A stretch of 32,553 nt of DNA, from the NCBI GenBank assembly GCA_946478895.1, contig CAMLDY010000020.1, positions 1 to 32,553 of the forward strand, read 5' to 3'. Below, in pieces: positions 8,853-19,477 of the stretch; within the stretch, counting starts at the first letter, position 1, and every line of letters begins with the position of its first letter. The notes beneath the pieces were generated by a model. That model was not told where the DNA came from. It did not search any database and worked only from the letters and a program-made list of their open reading frames with translations. The stretch is from an uncultured Gemmatimonadota bacterium. GTDB lineage: Bacteria > Gemmatimonadota > Gemmatimonadetes > Gemmatimonadales > Gemmatimonadaceae. Position numbers and translations under genes: made by a program.

Positions 8853-10261
8853 TTACGCCGAGAACCTGGAGAGGACCACCTTTTCCAAAGCGTCTCTCAC
8901 CGCCGGCAGTTCGATGGATTCGAGGACATCGGCGGCAAAAGCGTAGGTGAGCAGAGTGCGCGCGCGCTCCGGCCCGATCCCCCGGCTATTCAGGTAGAAC
9001 ATCGCAACGTCGTCGAGGCGCCCGACGGTGGCGCCGTGGGTGCACTTCACGTCGTCGGCGAAGATCTCGAGCTGAGGCTTGGTGTCGACGCGCGCCTGTG
9101 GTGAGAGCAGCAGGTTGTTGTTGCTCTGCTTGCCGTCGGTTTTCTGCGCTTCAGGGTGGACGTAAACCTTCCCGTTGAACACACCGTGTGACCGTCCGTC
9201 GAGAACGCCCTTGTAGACCTCGTGGCTCGGGCAGTTAGGAGCGATGTGCTCGATGCTGGTCTGGTTGTCGATGTGCTGGGTGCCGTCGGTGAGATATAGC
9301 CCGTTGAGAGTGCACGTCGCCGCATCGCCATCCAGCACGGTGTAAATGTTCGTGCGGGCCAGGGAGCCGCCGACCGCGAACGAGAACGAATGGAACTGGC
9401 TGTTCGCTTCCTGCTTCGCCTGCACCGTGCCGACGTGGAAGGAGTTCTCGCTCTCGCGCTGAACCTTGTAGTGGTCGACGTGCGCGCCTTCTCCGACAAC
9501 GATCTCGGTGACGGCGTTCGTGAAGTAGGTCCCCTCGCGAAGCGACACGTAGCTCTCCACGATCGTCGCACGCGAATGTCGTCCGGCGACTATCAGATTG
9601 CGGGGGTGCGAGACACGGTCGCCTTCTGAAACGAAGACCAGATGGATTGGCTCGGCGACATCCGCATCCGGGAGCACCTCGATGAGCGCCCCATCGCGCA
9701 CGAAAGCAGTGTTCAGCGCCGTGAATGCATGGCGATCGAAAGAGGCGATCCTGCCCAGGTAGCGCTCGACGACCGGACTGCCCGCATCGATGGCGTGCGC
9801 AAGACTGCCAACCACCACTTCGCCACTCGCGGTCGACAAATCCGGTGAATACACGCCGTTCAGGAAGACGAGGGTGTGCCAGCCTGCCTCGCCGAAGCCA
9901 AAGCGCTCGATGTCGGCCGGCCGCACTCCGAGTGCGCCGACTGCATCGGCTTTTCTCCTCGAGGACTCGCGGCGGTCGGCGGGTTCGGCAGCGGGCACCG
10001 CGAGCTGAAACAGCTGCTCGGCGATCGGTGCAACGCTTGTGAAATGCCAATCCTCGTTCTTGGTAGTCGGGAAACCCAGCGCCTCGAATCGCGCCAGCCC
10101 GTGCTCGCGCAGACTCTGCAGCCATTTGGGACCGACAGGCTGACGGCCAAAGTCCTGACGGTAGACCTCAATAGAGCCGGGCGCGCGGGTCGTCGTCCCG
10201 GCGCGCTCGCCCTTCGGGCGCGACGCCTCTACCTCGGGCGGGATGGTCGCCGCAACATCGC

Positions 10262-10265
<4 letters not shown>
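8853..10265 (-). CDS. sufD: Fe-S cluster assembly protein SufD
   Basis: SufD is a beta-helical partner of SufB in the SufBCD scaffold that builds iron-sulphur clusters in the cytoplasm. The 470-residue product has the family N-terminal helical region with the FPTTKNEDWHFTSVAPI motif, then the long beta-helix, and the late HGATVGRLDDVAMFYLNSRGI motif near the C terminus. The GTG start overlaps the sufC stop by four bases (GTGA). The N-terminal 35 residues are Arg/Pro/Thr-rich and probably disordered, so a later start is possible. It is the last gene of the minus arm. Confidence 0.96.
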
Positions 10266-11015
<750 letters not shown>

Positions 11016-11032
<17 letters not shown>

Positions 11033-11183
11033 GAAACCAGTGATTGAATGTTGTTTGAATCGCGTAAATCGCCTGACTGAAAAGCGTCCAGTTGGCGGTG
11101 AACGGGTAACCCGGCGTGCGTGGTCCGGAGCGGAGCCAGTCCCAGGCAGCTTGGATTCTGTCGCTCAGGTTCCGTCGTTCCAT
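11016..11183 (-). CDS. Possible small ORF between sufB and sufC
   Basis: An ATG at 11183 opens a 55-residue frame that ends inside the first codons of sufC, overlapping it by 17 bases. It fills most of a 177-base gap in an otherwise tight operon. The peptide has four tryptophans (W14, W16, W32, W49), a Pro/Gly turn (SGPRTPGYPF) and an amphipathic C-terminal half, with a basic end. Third-position GC before the overlap is about two-thirds, consistent with coding but below the neighbours. The ribosome site is weak (GAGCGG next to the ATG). No homologue is known to me; it may be a real microprotein or a chance frame. Confidence 0.4.
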
Positions 11184-11209
11184 TCCGCTCAGTTGTTGGG
11201 CGTTTGGCC

Positions 11210-12646
<1,437 letters not shown>

Positions 12647-12687
12647 TCCAACTCCTTGGCGTTTCTATACTTCCCTTCGTAGATTCA

Positions 12688-12716
12688 ATCTAAAGCAATT
12701 CTGTCGGGATAGTCAA
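12688..12716 (-). promoter_or_regulatory. Candidate sufB promoter
   Basis: On the minus strand TTGACT (12711-12716) and TTAGAT (12688-12693) are 17 bases apart, about 35 bases before the leader of sufB begins its start codon. The -35 is good and the -10 moderate. A perfect palindrome, AGATTCAATCT (12681-12691), overlaps the -10 and could be an operator. Confidence 0.55.
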
Positions 12717-12740
12717 GCGAACACCTGTCTCGCTATCCCG
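12705..12740. other. Inverted repeat in the shared suf control region
   Basis: CGGGATAG (12705-12712) and CTATCCCG (12733-12740) form perfect 8-base arms, 20 bases apart. The left arm overlaps the sufB -35 element. The position suits a regulator site acting on the minus arm, but no regulator gene is present here. Confidence 0.4.
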
Positions 12741-12794
12741 TTGTCTCGTCAGCACTTAGGCGGCTGCGACATGATCGATGGCGGTCCCGTTTCC

Positions 12795-12800
12795 TACAAT
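12795..12800 (+). promoter_or_regulatory. TACAAT -10 element next to the Rieske start
   Basis: TACAAT matches the -10 consensus at five of six bases and ends eight bases before the GTG at 12809. Transcription would start at about the first codon, giving a leaderless or nearly leaderless message. No good -35 is seen. Confidence 0.4.
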
Positions 12801-12808
12801 AGAGACAC

Positions 12809-13177
12809 GTGGTGACGGAGTTCGAGCCCGTGGCATCGGTCGCCGAGCTCGGCGACGGAATGGTTCTGCAACGCGTGCGGCCAAGTGGTGACGCGATTTG
12901 TCTGGTTCGCTACAACGGCGAGATCTCCGCGTTGAGTGATATCTGCACCCATCAGCATTTTTCGATGTCGCTCGGCGATCTTCTCCCGGATGGGACATTG
13001 CAGTGCGCATGGCATGGCGCGCGGTACGATTGCCGCACCGGTGAGGTGAAGCAGGTCCCGGCGACCAGTCCGCTGCCGGTGTTCGAGGTCCGGCTCGATG
13101 GAGACACCATCCTGGTCGGCCCACGGTGCAAGCGCATCGACGGGAAGTACGAAGCGTCAACGGTGCGCGTGCCTTGA
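12809..13177 (+). CDS. Rieske 2Fe-2S ferredoxin-like protein
   Basis: The 122-residue protein has the Rieske cluster motifs C46-x-H48 (ICTHQH) and C66-x2-H69 (CAWHG), both intact, so it should bind a 2Fe-2S cluster through two cysteines and two histidines. It resembles the NirD and dioxygenase-ferredoxin type, a soluble cytoplasmic electron carrier. Such genes often sit next to suf genes. It starts with GTG and has no ribosome site; the message may be leaderless. Its stop overlaps the likely TTG start of sufS (TTGA), so the two are coupled. Confidence 0.93.
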   Translation: MVTEFEPVASVAELGDGMVLQRVRPSGDAICLVRYNGEISALSDICTHQHFSMSLGDLLPDGTLQCAWHGARYDCRTGEVKQVPATSPLPVFEVRLDGDTILVGPRCKRIDGKYEASTVRVP

Positions 13178-14415
13178 ATCTACGAGCCGAATTTCCGCTG
13201 CTGGCAGGAAATCCGGGACTGCACTATCTGGATTCCGCCGCGACATCGCAGAAGCCACGGGTTGTGCTCGATGCGCTCCGCGAATTCTATGAGACTTCCA
13301 ACGCAAACCCCCACCGCGGCGCCTACTCGCTGTCGGTCCGCGCAACGGAGCGATATCACGAAGCCAGAATGCGTATCGCGCAGTTCCTCGGCGTGCGCGA
13401 CCCGGACTGCCTGATCTTCACGCGCGGGACGACCGAAGGGCTGAACCTCGTCGCCGGATCGTGGGGCGCGGTGAACGTGACGAGCGGTGATGAGATCGTG
13501 GTCACGGCGATGGATCATCACGCCAATTTCGTCCCGTGGCAGGTGCTGGCGATGAGAAAAGGGGCGAAGTTCAGAGTTTGCGAGCTGACTCCCGATGGCA
13601 GAATCGATCTCGATTTTCTCGCCGGCCTGCTCAATCCGCGCACCAGAATTGTCGCGTTCAGCCACGTCTCGAACGCGCTCGGCACAATCAATCCGGTTGC
13701 GGACATCGTTCGACTGGTGCGAGACAAGACCGACGCGATCGTCGTTTGCGACGGCGCGCAGAGCGCTCCCCATTTCCCCGTTTCGTTCGACTCGCTGGGC
13801 GTCGATTTCTACGCGTTCAGCGGACACAAGATGCTCGGCCCGATGGGAATCGGGGGGTTGATTGGGAGACGTGAGCTTCTGGAGCAGATGCCGCCCTATC
13901 AGACCGGCGGCGACATGATCGAGTTCGTTTACGACGATCGCAGCACGTGGAACGTGCTGCCGCACAAGTTCGAGGCAGGAACACCGAACGCCGCGAACGC
14001 AGTGGGACTTGCCGCCGCTGTCGATTATCTCAGCGCTATTGGAATGGATCGCGTCATCGAGCACGAGCGCGCGCTGATGGCCGCGGCGCAGAAGCAGTTG
14101 GCAGGAATCCATGGGCTGCACATCTACGGACCAGCAGTCACGCAGCGCAGCGGTGTGGTGAGCTTCACGGTGGCCGACATACACCCCCACGATCTGGCGA
14201 CGATCCTCGACGGCGAGGGAGTCTGCATTCGCGCCGGACATCATTGCGCGCAGCCACTGATGCGCCGACTCGATGTACCAGCGACCGCCCGCGCGTCGTT
14301 CTACGTCTACAACGACGAGAGCGACATCGATGCGCTTGTGATCGGAATAAGAAAGGCGCAGGAGATCTTCGGGTCGGGGGTCGATCTCGAGCGTGATTCG
14401 CATGCCGTCAGGTAG
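13174..14415 (+). CDS. sufS: Cysteine desulfurase SufS
   Basis: SufS takes sulphur from cysteine, releasing alanine, and passes it as persulphide to SufU for cluster building. The product has the FPLL and YLDSAATSQKP start, the TRGTTEG loop, the PLP lysine K219 in the SGHKMLGPMG motif, and the active cysteine C358 in RAGHHCAQP, both at family positions. I chose the TTG that overlaps the Rieske stop (TTGA), because it places the FPLL motif at the usual distance; a GTG at 13126 adds 16 residues. It is a class V aminotransferase-fold dimer in the cytoplasm. Confidence 0.96.
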   Translation: MNLRAEFPLLAGNPGLHYLDSAATSQKPRVVLDALREFYETSNANPHRGAYSLSVRATERYHEARMRIAQFLGVRDPDCLIFTRGTTEGLNLVAGSWGAVNVTSGDEIVVTAMDHHANFVPWQVLAMRKGAKFRVCELTPDGRIDLDFLAGLLNPRTRIVAFSHVSNALGTINPVADIVRLVRDKTDAIVVCDGAQSAPHFPVSFDSLGVDFYAFSGHKMLGPMGIGGLIGRRELLEQMPPYQTGGDMIEFVYDDRSTWNVLPHKFEAGTPNAANAVGLAAAVDYLSAIGMDRVIEHERALMAAAQKQLAGIHGLHIYGPAVTQRSGVVSFTVADIHPHDLATILDGEGVCIRAGHHCAQPLMRRLDVPATARASFYVYNDESDIDALVIGIRKAQEIFGSGVDLERDSHAVR

Positions 14416-14854
14416 AAGTTCCGCCGAGCTGGGCGCGCTGTATCAGGAAATGATCCTGGATCATTACCGGCGTCCGCGGAACAAAGGGACGCTGGAGAAT
14501 CCGGACGCGTCGGTGGAGATGAAGAATCCGCTCTGCGGTGACGAGATTGGGCTGCAGGTGGAATTCGATGGAGACAGCGTGCGTGACCTGAAGTTTTCCG
14601 GCCGCGGCTGCTCTATATCCCAGGCGTCGGCTTCAATGATGACGCAGCTACTGAAGGGGAAAACGCGTGCTGAGATCGAGTCCATACGCAAGCAATTCCG
14701 CGGATTGATGCTCGGCGAAGCATCTGCGGCCGACGACCCACAACTCGGCTCCTTGCGCGCGCTTTCTGGTGTCGCGCGATTTCCAGCGCGGGTGAAGTGC
14801 GCGCTGTTGGCCTGGAACGCGTTGGAGACCGCGCTGACCGACGGCGAGGGGTAG
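14393..14854 (+). CDS. sufU: SufU zinc-dependent sulphur-transfer protein
   Basis: SufU accepts persulphide sulphur from SufS for delivery to the SufBCD scaffold, and it is found with SufS in Gram-positive bacteria and several other phyla in place of SufE. The 153-residue product has the three zinc and sulphur-acceptor cysteines at C48 (NPLCGD), C73 (GRGCSIS) and C136 (VKCALLAW), with D50. The SufU-type insert is present between C73 and C136. The GTG start overlaps sufS; an ATG at 14402 is the alternative. With the Rieske gene and sufS it completes the plus arm. Confidence 0.93.
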   Translation: MIRMPSGRSSAELGALYQEMILDHYRRPRNKGTLENPDASVEMKNPLCGDEIGLQVEFDGDSVRDLKFSGRGCSISQASASMMTQLLKGKTRAEIESIRKQFRGLMLGEASAADDPQLGSLRALSGVARFPARVKCALLAWNALETALTDGEG

Positions 14855-15078
14855 ATCGGCAGACAGCGACTGTCTCGACGGATGCTTGACGGCCTGCCTG
14901 GATACCGCCATCGTGTTGGCGGCGGTGATCCACGCCTAACCTCTTAGACTCTGCCCCAGCCGGAGTCCAGCGAGAGGCAAAGGGGGGCAGACTCCCGGAT
15001 CGGTTCGTCGATTCCTTTGCGACACCATGGCGCGCTGCTGGGGAGAGTGCCGTGGTGTGGCCAAAGGAGATACAGACG

Positions 15079-15810
15079 ATGCCCCGACAGAAGGATCTCA
15101 AGCGCCTCGTTCGCGCTCGAATGAACAAGACGGGTGAGGCTTATACCGCCGCCCGCGCCAACATCATAAAAAAGACACGCTCGGTACACTCGGCGAATTC
15201 AGGATGGGTCGCGGAGGTGGACCGGCCAGTCGCACCAAAGCCCAGCGAGTACGCGCGTCTTGCCGGCATGAGCGACGCGAAGGTAAAGGCCCAGACCGGC
15301 TGCGCGTGGGAGCGATGGGTCAAGGCTCTCGATTATCACGGCGCCGAAAACATGTCGCACCGTGAGATCGCCGAGCTGGTGAGCAAGAAATACAAAACCC
15401 CCGACTGGTGGGCTCAGACGGTAACGGTCGGCTATGAGCGAATCAAAGGTCTGCGCGCCCGCGGCCAGCGCCGCGACGGGACTTACGAAGTGAGCAAATC
15501 GCGCACGTTCGACGTGCCCGTCGGCGATCTTTTCGGTGCGTGGTCCGACGCTACGCTTCGACGGCGATGGCTGAACGAAACTGAAGTCCGTATCCGAACG
15601 GCGACCGAGCCGAAATCGATGCGACTCGACTGGAGCGATGGGAGCATCATCGCAGTCGGCTTTGCAGCAAAGGGCAAGACCAAGAGCTCGGTCGCGGTGC
15701 AGCACACGAAGCTGCCCGATCGTGCGACGGCAGACCGCCTCAGGAAATACTGGTCGGATCGGCTCGACGCACTCGGCGAGGCACTGCCGCGCGGACGGGC
15801 AACGACGTAG
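15079..15810 (+). CDS. DUF4287 protein with an SRPBCC-like C-terminal domain
   Basis: The start ATG follows AAGGAGA by eight bases and gives a 243-residue protein. Residues about 5-27 hold a basic motif, RARMNKTGEAYTAARA, seen at the N terminus of several unrelated bacterial proteins. A DUF4287 segment follows, with AQTGCAWERWVKALDYHGA and the TPDWWAQTVTVGYERIKGLR tract (about 75-140). The C-terminal part reads like an AHSA1/SRPBCC domain, with DVPVGDLFGAWSD at its start. There is no signal, so it is cytoplasmic. The ankyrin gene begins two bases after its stop. The 224-base gap before it holds no clear gene. Confidence 0.82.
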   Translation: MPRQKDLKRLVRARMNKTGEAYTAARANIIKKTRSVHSANSGWVAEVDRPVAPKPSEYARLAGMSDAKVKAQTGCAWERWVKALDYHGAENMSHREIAELVSKKYKTPDWWAQTVTVGYERIKGLRARGQRRDGTYEVSKSRTFDVPVGDLFGAWSDATLRRRWLNETEVRIRTATEPKSMRLDWSDGSIIAVGFAAKGKTKSSVAVQHTKLPDRATADRLRKYWSDRLDALGEALPRGRATT

Positions 15811-15812
15811 GC

Positions 15813-16913
15813 GTGAGCGCATTCACACTTTCCTTCACCGCTCCGCTGGCTGACTACCAGCGTGAGGCCGAAGAGCTGCACGAAGCTCTGAAATCCGGCG
15901 ACACGAGCGCGCGATGGAAGTTCAAGTGGATGCATCCGCGTTATCGTGACAAGTCGGTCAGCGAGGTCGAGCCGCAGGCGCTCGATCTCGCTGACGCGCA
16001 AATCGTAGTTGCGCAGGAATACGCGTTCTGGAAATGGGACGACCTGGAGAAGTTCACGGAGGCCGTCGCTCGTGACGGTCCGATCGCGCGGTTCGAGATC
16101 GCCGTCGATGCCGTGGTTGACGGCGATCTTGCCAGGCTGGAGTCGATGCTCACGGAGCATCCCGAGCTCGTTCACGCGCGCTCGACGCGTCGACATCATG
16201 CGACGCTGCTCCATTACATCGCCGCGAATGGCGTCGAGGGGGTTAGGCAAAAGACGCCGCCAAACGCTGTCGCGATCGCGAGAGCACTGCTCGAGGCGGG
16301 CGCGGAGCCCGACGCCGTCGCGGAGATGTACGATCACAAGTGCACGACGATGGGGATGCTGGTGTCGAGCGCACACCCGGCAGGCGCGGGATTGCAGATC
16401 GCGCTGGCGGAGCTGCTGCTCGACTACGGCGCGTCTCCACGCGGAAGGGGAACGGCGTGGCAATCGCCGGCTATGACGGCGCTTGCATTCGGTTACAGCG
16501 ACACGGCACTGGCGCTCGCGAAGCGTGGCGCGGCGCCGGACAATCTTGCCGCTGCCGCCGGTCTCGGCCTGGCGGACGAAGCAAAGCGTCTGCTGCCAGC
16601 GGCCGGCGCGGCAGAGCGTCACGTCGCGATCGCGCTGGCCGCGCAGCACGGGCATCGAGAGATCGTCGCGATGCTGCTCGACGCCGGTGAAGATCCGAAC
16701 CGGTACAATCCCGACGGTTGGCATTCGCACTCCACGCCTCTCCACCAGGCGATTGCTGCCGATCACGCGGACGTAGTGCAGCTGCTGGTGGAGCGCGGCG
16801 CTCGCACCGACATCAGGGATACCGTTTATGACGGCGACGCGATGGGATGGGCGGAGTATTGTCAGCGCCCGGCGATCGCGAACTGGTTGCGCGAGCGCGA
16901 TGCGCGTGCCTGA
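15813..16913 (+). CDS. Ankyrin-repeat protein
   Basis: The GTG start lies two bases past the previous stop. The 366-residue protein has a helical, charged N-terminal part (about 1-95) with the WKFKWMHPRYRDKSV segment, then several ankyrin repeats. Typical repeat elements include TLLHYIAANG, ALLEAGAEPDAVAE, AELLLDYGASPRGRG, HVAIALAAQHGHREIVAMLLDAGEDPN and TPLHQAIAADHADVVQLLVERGARTD. It has no signal peptide, so a cytoplasmic protein-binding scaffold is likely. Cotranscription with the DUF4287 gene suggests a shared role, though none can be named. Confidence 0.9.
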   Translation: MSAFTLSFTAPLADYQREAEELHEALKSGDTSARWKFKWMHPRYRDKSVSEVEPQALDLADAQIVVAQEYAFWKWDDLEKFTEAVARDGPIARFEIAVDAVVDGDLARLESMLTEHPELVHARSTRRHHATLLHYIAANGVEGVRQKTPPNAVAIARALLEAGAEPDAVAEMYDHKCTTMGMLVSSAHPAGAGLQIALAELLLDYGASPRGRGTAWQSPAMTALAFGYSDTALALAKRGAAPDNLAAAAGLGLADEAKRLLPAAGAAERHVAIALAAQHGHREIVAMLLDAGEDPNRYNPDGWHSHSTPLHQAIAADHADVVQLLVERGARTDIRDTVYDGDAMGWAEYCQRPAIANWLRERDARA

Positions 16914-17045
16914 CGAATCGGCTGGGTAGATCCCCGCAACAGTCTCTCCTTATGGCAGGCGCGCGGAACGCGTGACATATTCGCTCGGCCCTCCGTGCAG
17001 CGGCGGGTCGCAGGAATGGAATCCTCTACCCTCAGCGAGGATGCG

Positions 17046-18728
17046 GTGCAGAACAACAACAACTACGATGCGATCGTCGTCGGTTCCGGCATCTCCGGTG
17101 GATGGGCCGCCAAGGAGCTCACCGAGAAAGGTCTGCGCGTGCTCATGCTCGAGCGCGGCAAGAACATCGAGCACATCAAGGATTACGTAAACGCGACCAA
17201 AGGGCCGTGGGAGTATCCGCATCGCGGCGGGCGAACCCGCGCGATGGAGGAGCTGTACCCGGTGCTCAAGCGTGATTATCCGCTCAACGAAACCAATCTC
17301 GACTATTGGGCATCCGACAAGGATTCACCTTACGTCGAGGTAAAGCGGTTCGACTGGTTCCGCGGTTATCACGTCGGCGGCCGTTCACTGATGTGGGGCC
17401 GTCAGAGCTATCGGTGGAGCGATTTCGATTTCGAGGCAAACGCCAAGGATGGCATCGCCATCGACTGGCCGATCCGCTACGCCGACATCGCGCCGTGGTA
17501 CGATCACGTCGAGAAGCACGCCGGCATCAACGGCTCGCATGAGAACATGCCGCAGCTGCCCGATGGACAGTTCCTGCCGCCAATGCGTCTCAATTGCGGC
17601 GAGCAACAGGTCGCCGACATCGCCAACAAGAAATTCGGCCCGCACCGCCGCATCATCCCCGGCCGCAGCGCGAATCTCACTCAGGCGCACGCCGGTCGGA
17701 CGCAGTGCCAGTACCGCGATGCGTGCTGGCTCGGGTGTCCGTACGGCGCGTACTTCAGCACCCAGTCGTCGACCCTTCCTCCGGCGATGGCGACGGGCCG
17801 CCTGACCTTGAGACCCTGGGCGATCGTCACCGAAGTCCTGTACGACAAGGACAGGAAGCGCGCGACGGGGGTGCGGGTGATGGATGGTCTCACCAACCAG
17901 ATGAACGACTACACCGCGAAAGTGGTGTTCCTCTGCGCATCGACGCTCAACACCGCGTGGCTGCTGATGCGCTCAGCGACCGATGTGTGGCCGGGCGGGC
18001 TGGGGAGCAGCTCGGGCGAGCTCGGTCACAACCTGATGGATCACCACTTCCGCGCCGGAGCCGGCGGGAGGCTCGAGGGGCTCGACGACAAGTACTATCA
18101 CGGCCGCCGTCCAAACGGATTCTACATTCCGCGCTACCAGAATCTCTTCGGTGACAAGAGGTCGTACCTGCGAGGCTTCGGGTATCAGGGCGGTGCCGGC
18201 CGCGACGGCTGGGGACGCGGCGTGGCCGAGCTGGGCGTGGGCGGCGAGTTCAAGGATGCGATGTCGCTGCCGGGGCAATGGACGATCGGCGCGACCGCGT
18301 TCGGCGAGATGCTGCCCGATCACCGCAACGTCGTGACGATCGATCCGGTCAAGAAAGACAAGTGGGGTTTGCCGGTGCTCAGGATCGACTGCATGACGCG
18401 CGAGAACGAGCACGCGATGCGGCGCGACATGCAGGTCGACATGGCGGAGCTGCTGGAGCAGTCGGGAGTGAAGGATGTCACCGTCTACGACGCCGGTTCC
18501 TTCCCGGGCATGGGCATTCACGAGATGGGAACGGCGCGGATGGGTCGCGACCCGAAGACGTCGGTGCTCAACTCGCACAACCAGGTCTGGGATGCGATGA
18601 ACGTCTTCGTGACCGATGGATCGTGCATGGTCTCGACCGCCTGTCAGAACCCTTCTCTCACCTACATGGCGCTCACTGCCCGCGCAGCTGATTACGCGGT
18701 GCAGGAGCTCAAGCGGCAGAATCTATGA
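17046..18728 (+). CDS. GMC oxidoreductase, FAD/3Fe-4S dehydrogenase subunit (copy 1)
   Basis: The Rossmann motif GSGISGGWAA is near the N terminus, after MQNNNNYDAIVV. This is the catalytic subunit of a periplasmic sugar or alcohol dehydrogenase. C221-x5-C227-x3-C231 matches the 3Fe-4S ligand spacing of FAD-glucose dehydrogenase complexes. The catalytic pair is H492 (HEMGTARMG) and N535 (CQNPS). It has no signal of its own, so it would be exported by hitch-hiking with the Tat-type small subunit encoded next. I chose GTG 17046 because it has a GAGG site and aligns with copy 2; ATG 17016 and GTG 16995 are also possible. The next ATG overlaps its stop. Confidence 0.94.
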   Translation: MQNNNNYDAIVVGSGISGGWAAKELTEKGLRVLMLERGKNIEHIKDYVNATKGPWEYPHRGGRTRAMEELYPVLKRDYPLNETNLDYWASDKDSPYVEVKRFDWFRGYHVGGRSLMWGRQSYRWSDFDFEANAKDGIAIDWPIRYADIAPWYDHVEKHAGINGSHENMPQLPDGQFLPPMRLNCGEQQVADIANKKFGPHRRIIPGRSANLTQAHAGRTQCQYRDACWLGCPYGAYFSTQSSTLPPAMATGRLTLRPWAIVTEVLYDKDRKRATGVRVMDGLTNQMNDYTAKVVFLCASTLNTAWLLMRSATDVWPGGLGSSSGELGHNLMDHHFRAGAGGRLEGLDDKYYHGRRPNGFYIPRYQNLFGDKRSYLRGFGYQGGAGRDGWGRGVAELGVGGEFKDAMSLPGQWTIGATAFGEMLPDHRNVVTIDPVKKDKWGLPVLRIDCMTRENEHAMRRDMQVDMAELLEQSGVKDVTVYDAGSFPGMGIHEMGTARMGRDPKTSVLNSHNQVWDAMNVFVTDGSCMVSTACQNPSLTYMALTARAADYAVQELKRQNL

Positions 18729-19456
18729 CGGAGCCATCGATGAACGACAACGGCATATTGACCGAATCCACCGCGGAGATGATCACCCGCCGTGAAGCCG
18801 TCGCACGCGTGGCGGTTTTGCTTGGCGGAGTCGCGCTGATTGGCGGCAACGCGCTGATCACCGGCTGCCGCACCGAGAAGACCAACGGCTCGTTCACGCC
18901 ATTCACCGCCGACGAAGTCGCGTACCTGGACGAGATCGCGGACACGATCCTGCCAACCACGAGCACCCCCGGCGCCAAGGCGGCGAAGACCGGCGCGCTG
19001 ATGGCGACAATGGTGACCGACAGCTACAGCGACGAGGATCAGCAGACCTTCCGCGACGGGATGCGGGCGCTCGACGATCTGAGCAAGGACAAGAACGGCG
19101 GGAAGAGCTTCATGCAGGCGACGCCGGAACAGCGGCTGGCGCTGCTAAAGACGCTGGACAAGGAGCAGCACGATTACTCCGAGAAGCAGCGCATCGAGGA
19201 GCTCAGGAAATCGAAGGAGTTCATCTCCAAGGCGGTCCAGGAGAATGCTCCGAAAACTGAATCGCAGACGGCAACGGCAATCAGCGCGAATCCACCAAAT
19301 CGCTGGTTCCGGATGATGAAGGAGCTGGCGCTGCTCGGATACTTCACTTCCGAGATCGGCTGCAAGCAGGCGCAGGTGTACGAGGAAGCGCCGGGCAGCT
19401 ACGAGCCGTGCATTCCTTACACCCCGGGGCAGAAGGCGTACGCCTCGCACGCCTGA
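18725..19456 (+). CDS. Gluconate 2-dehydrogenase subunit 3-like Tat lipoprotein (copy 1)
   Basis: This 243-residue protein belongs to the small-subunit family that partners GMC dehydrogenases. A twin-arginine signal (T-R22-R23-E-A-V) is followed by a hydrophobic stretch and the lipobox ITGC with C48, so it is a probable Tat-exported lipoprotein that carries the folded GMC partner across the membrane. The mature part has the TADEVAYLDEIADTILPTTSTPGAKAAKTG motif and a helical core, with a FRDGMRAL segment. It is longer than copy 2 by about 60 residues, with a charged insert near 125-190. ATG overlaps the upstream stop (ATGA). Confidence 0.9.
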   Translation: MTEPSMNDNGILTESTAEMITRREAVARVAVLLGGVALIGGNALITGCRTEKTNGSFTPFTADEVAYLDEIADTILPTTSTPGAKAAKTGALMATMVTDSYSDEDQQTFRDGMRALDDLSKDKNGGKSFMQATPEQRLALLKTLDKEQHDYSEKQRIEELRKSKEFISKAVQENAPKTESQTATAISANPPNRWFRMMKELALLGYFTSEIGCKQAQVYEEAPGSYEPCIPYTPGQKAYASHA

Positions 19457-19477
19457 CGTCATCAGCAAGACGGGTCG

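Noticed and set aside
13180..14403. 407-residue minus-strand frame opposite sufS
   Set aside because: Pure antisense shadow of sufS; no family motif or ribosome site.
14905..14922. CCGCCA/TGGCGG hairpin after sufU
   Set aside because: Six-base stem without a T-run; too weak to call a terminator.
14882..14947. 21-codon ATG frame after sufU
   Set aside because: Too short, no ribosome site, and no sequence support.
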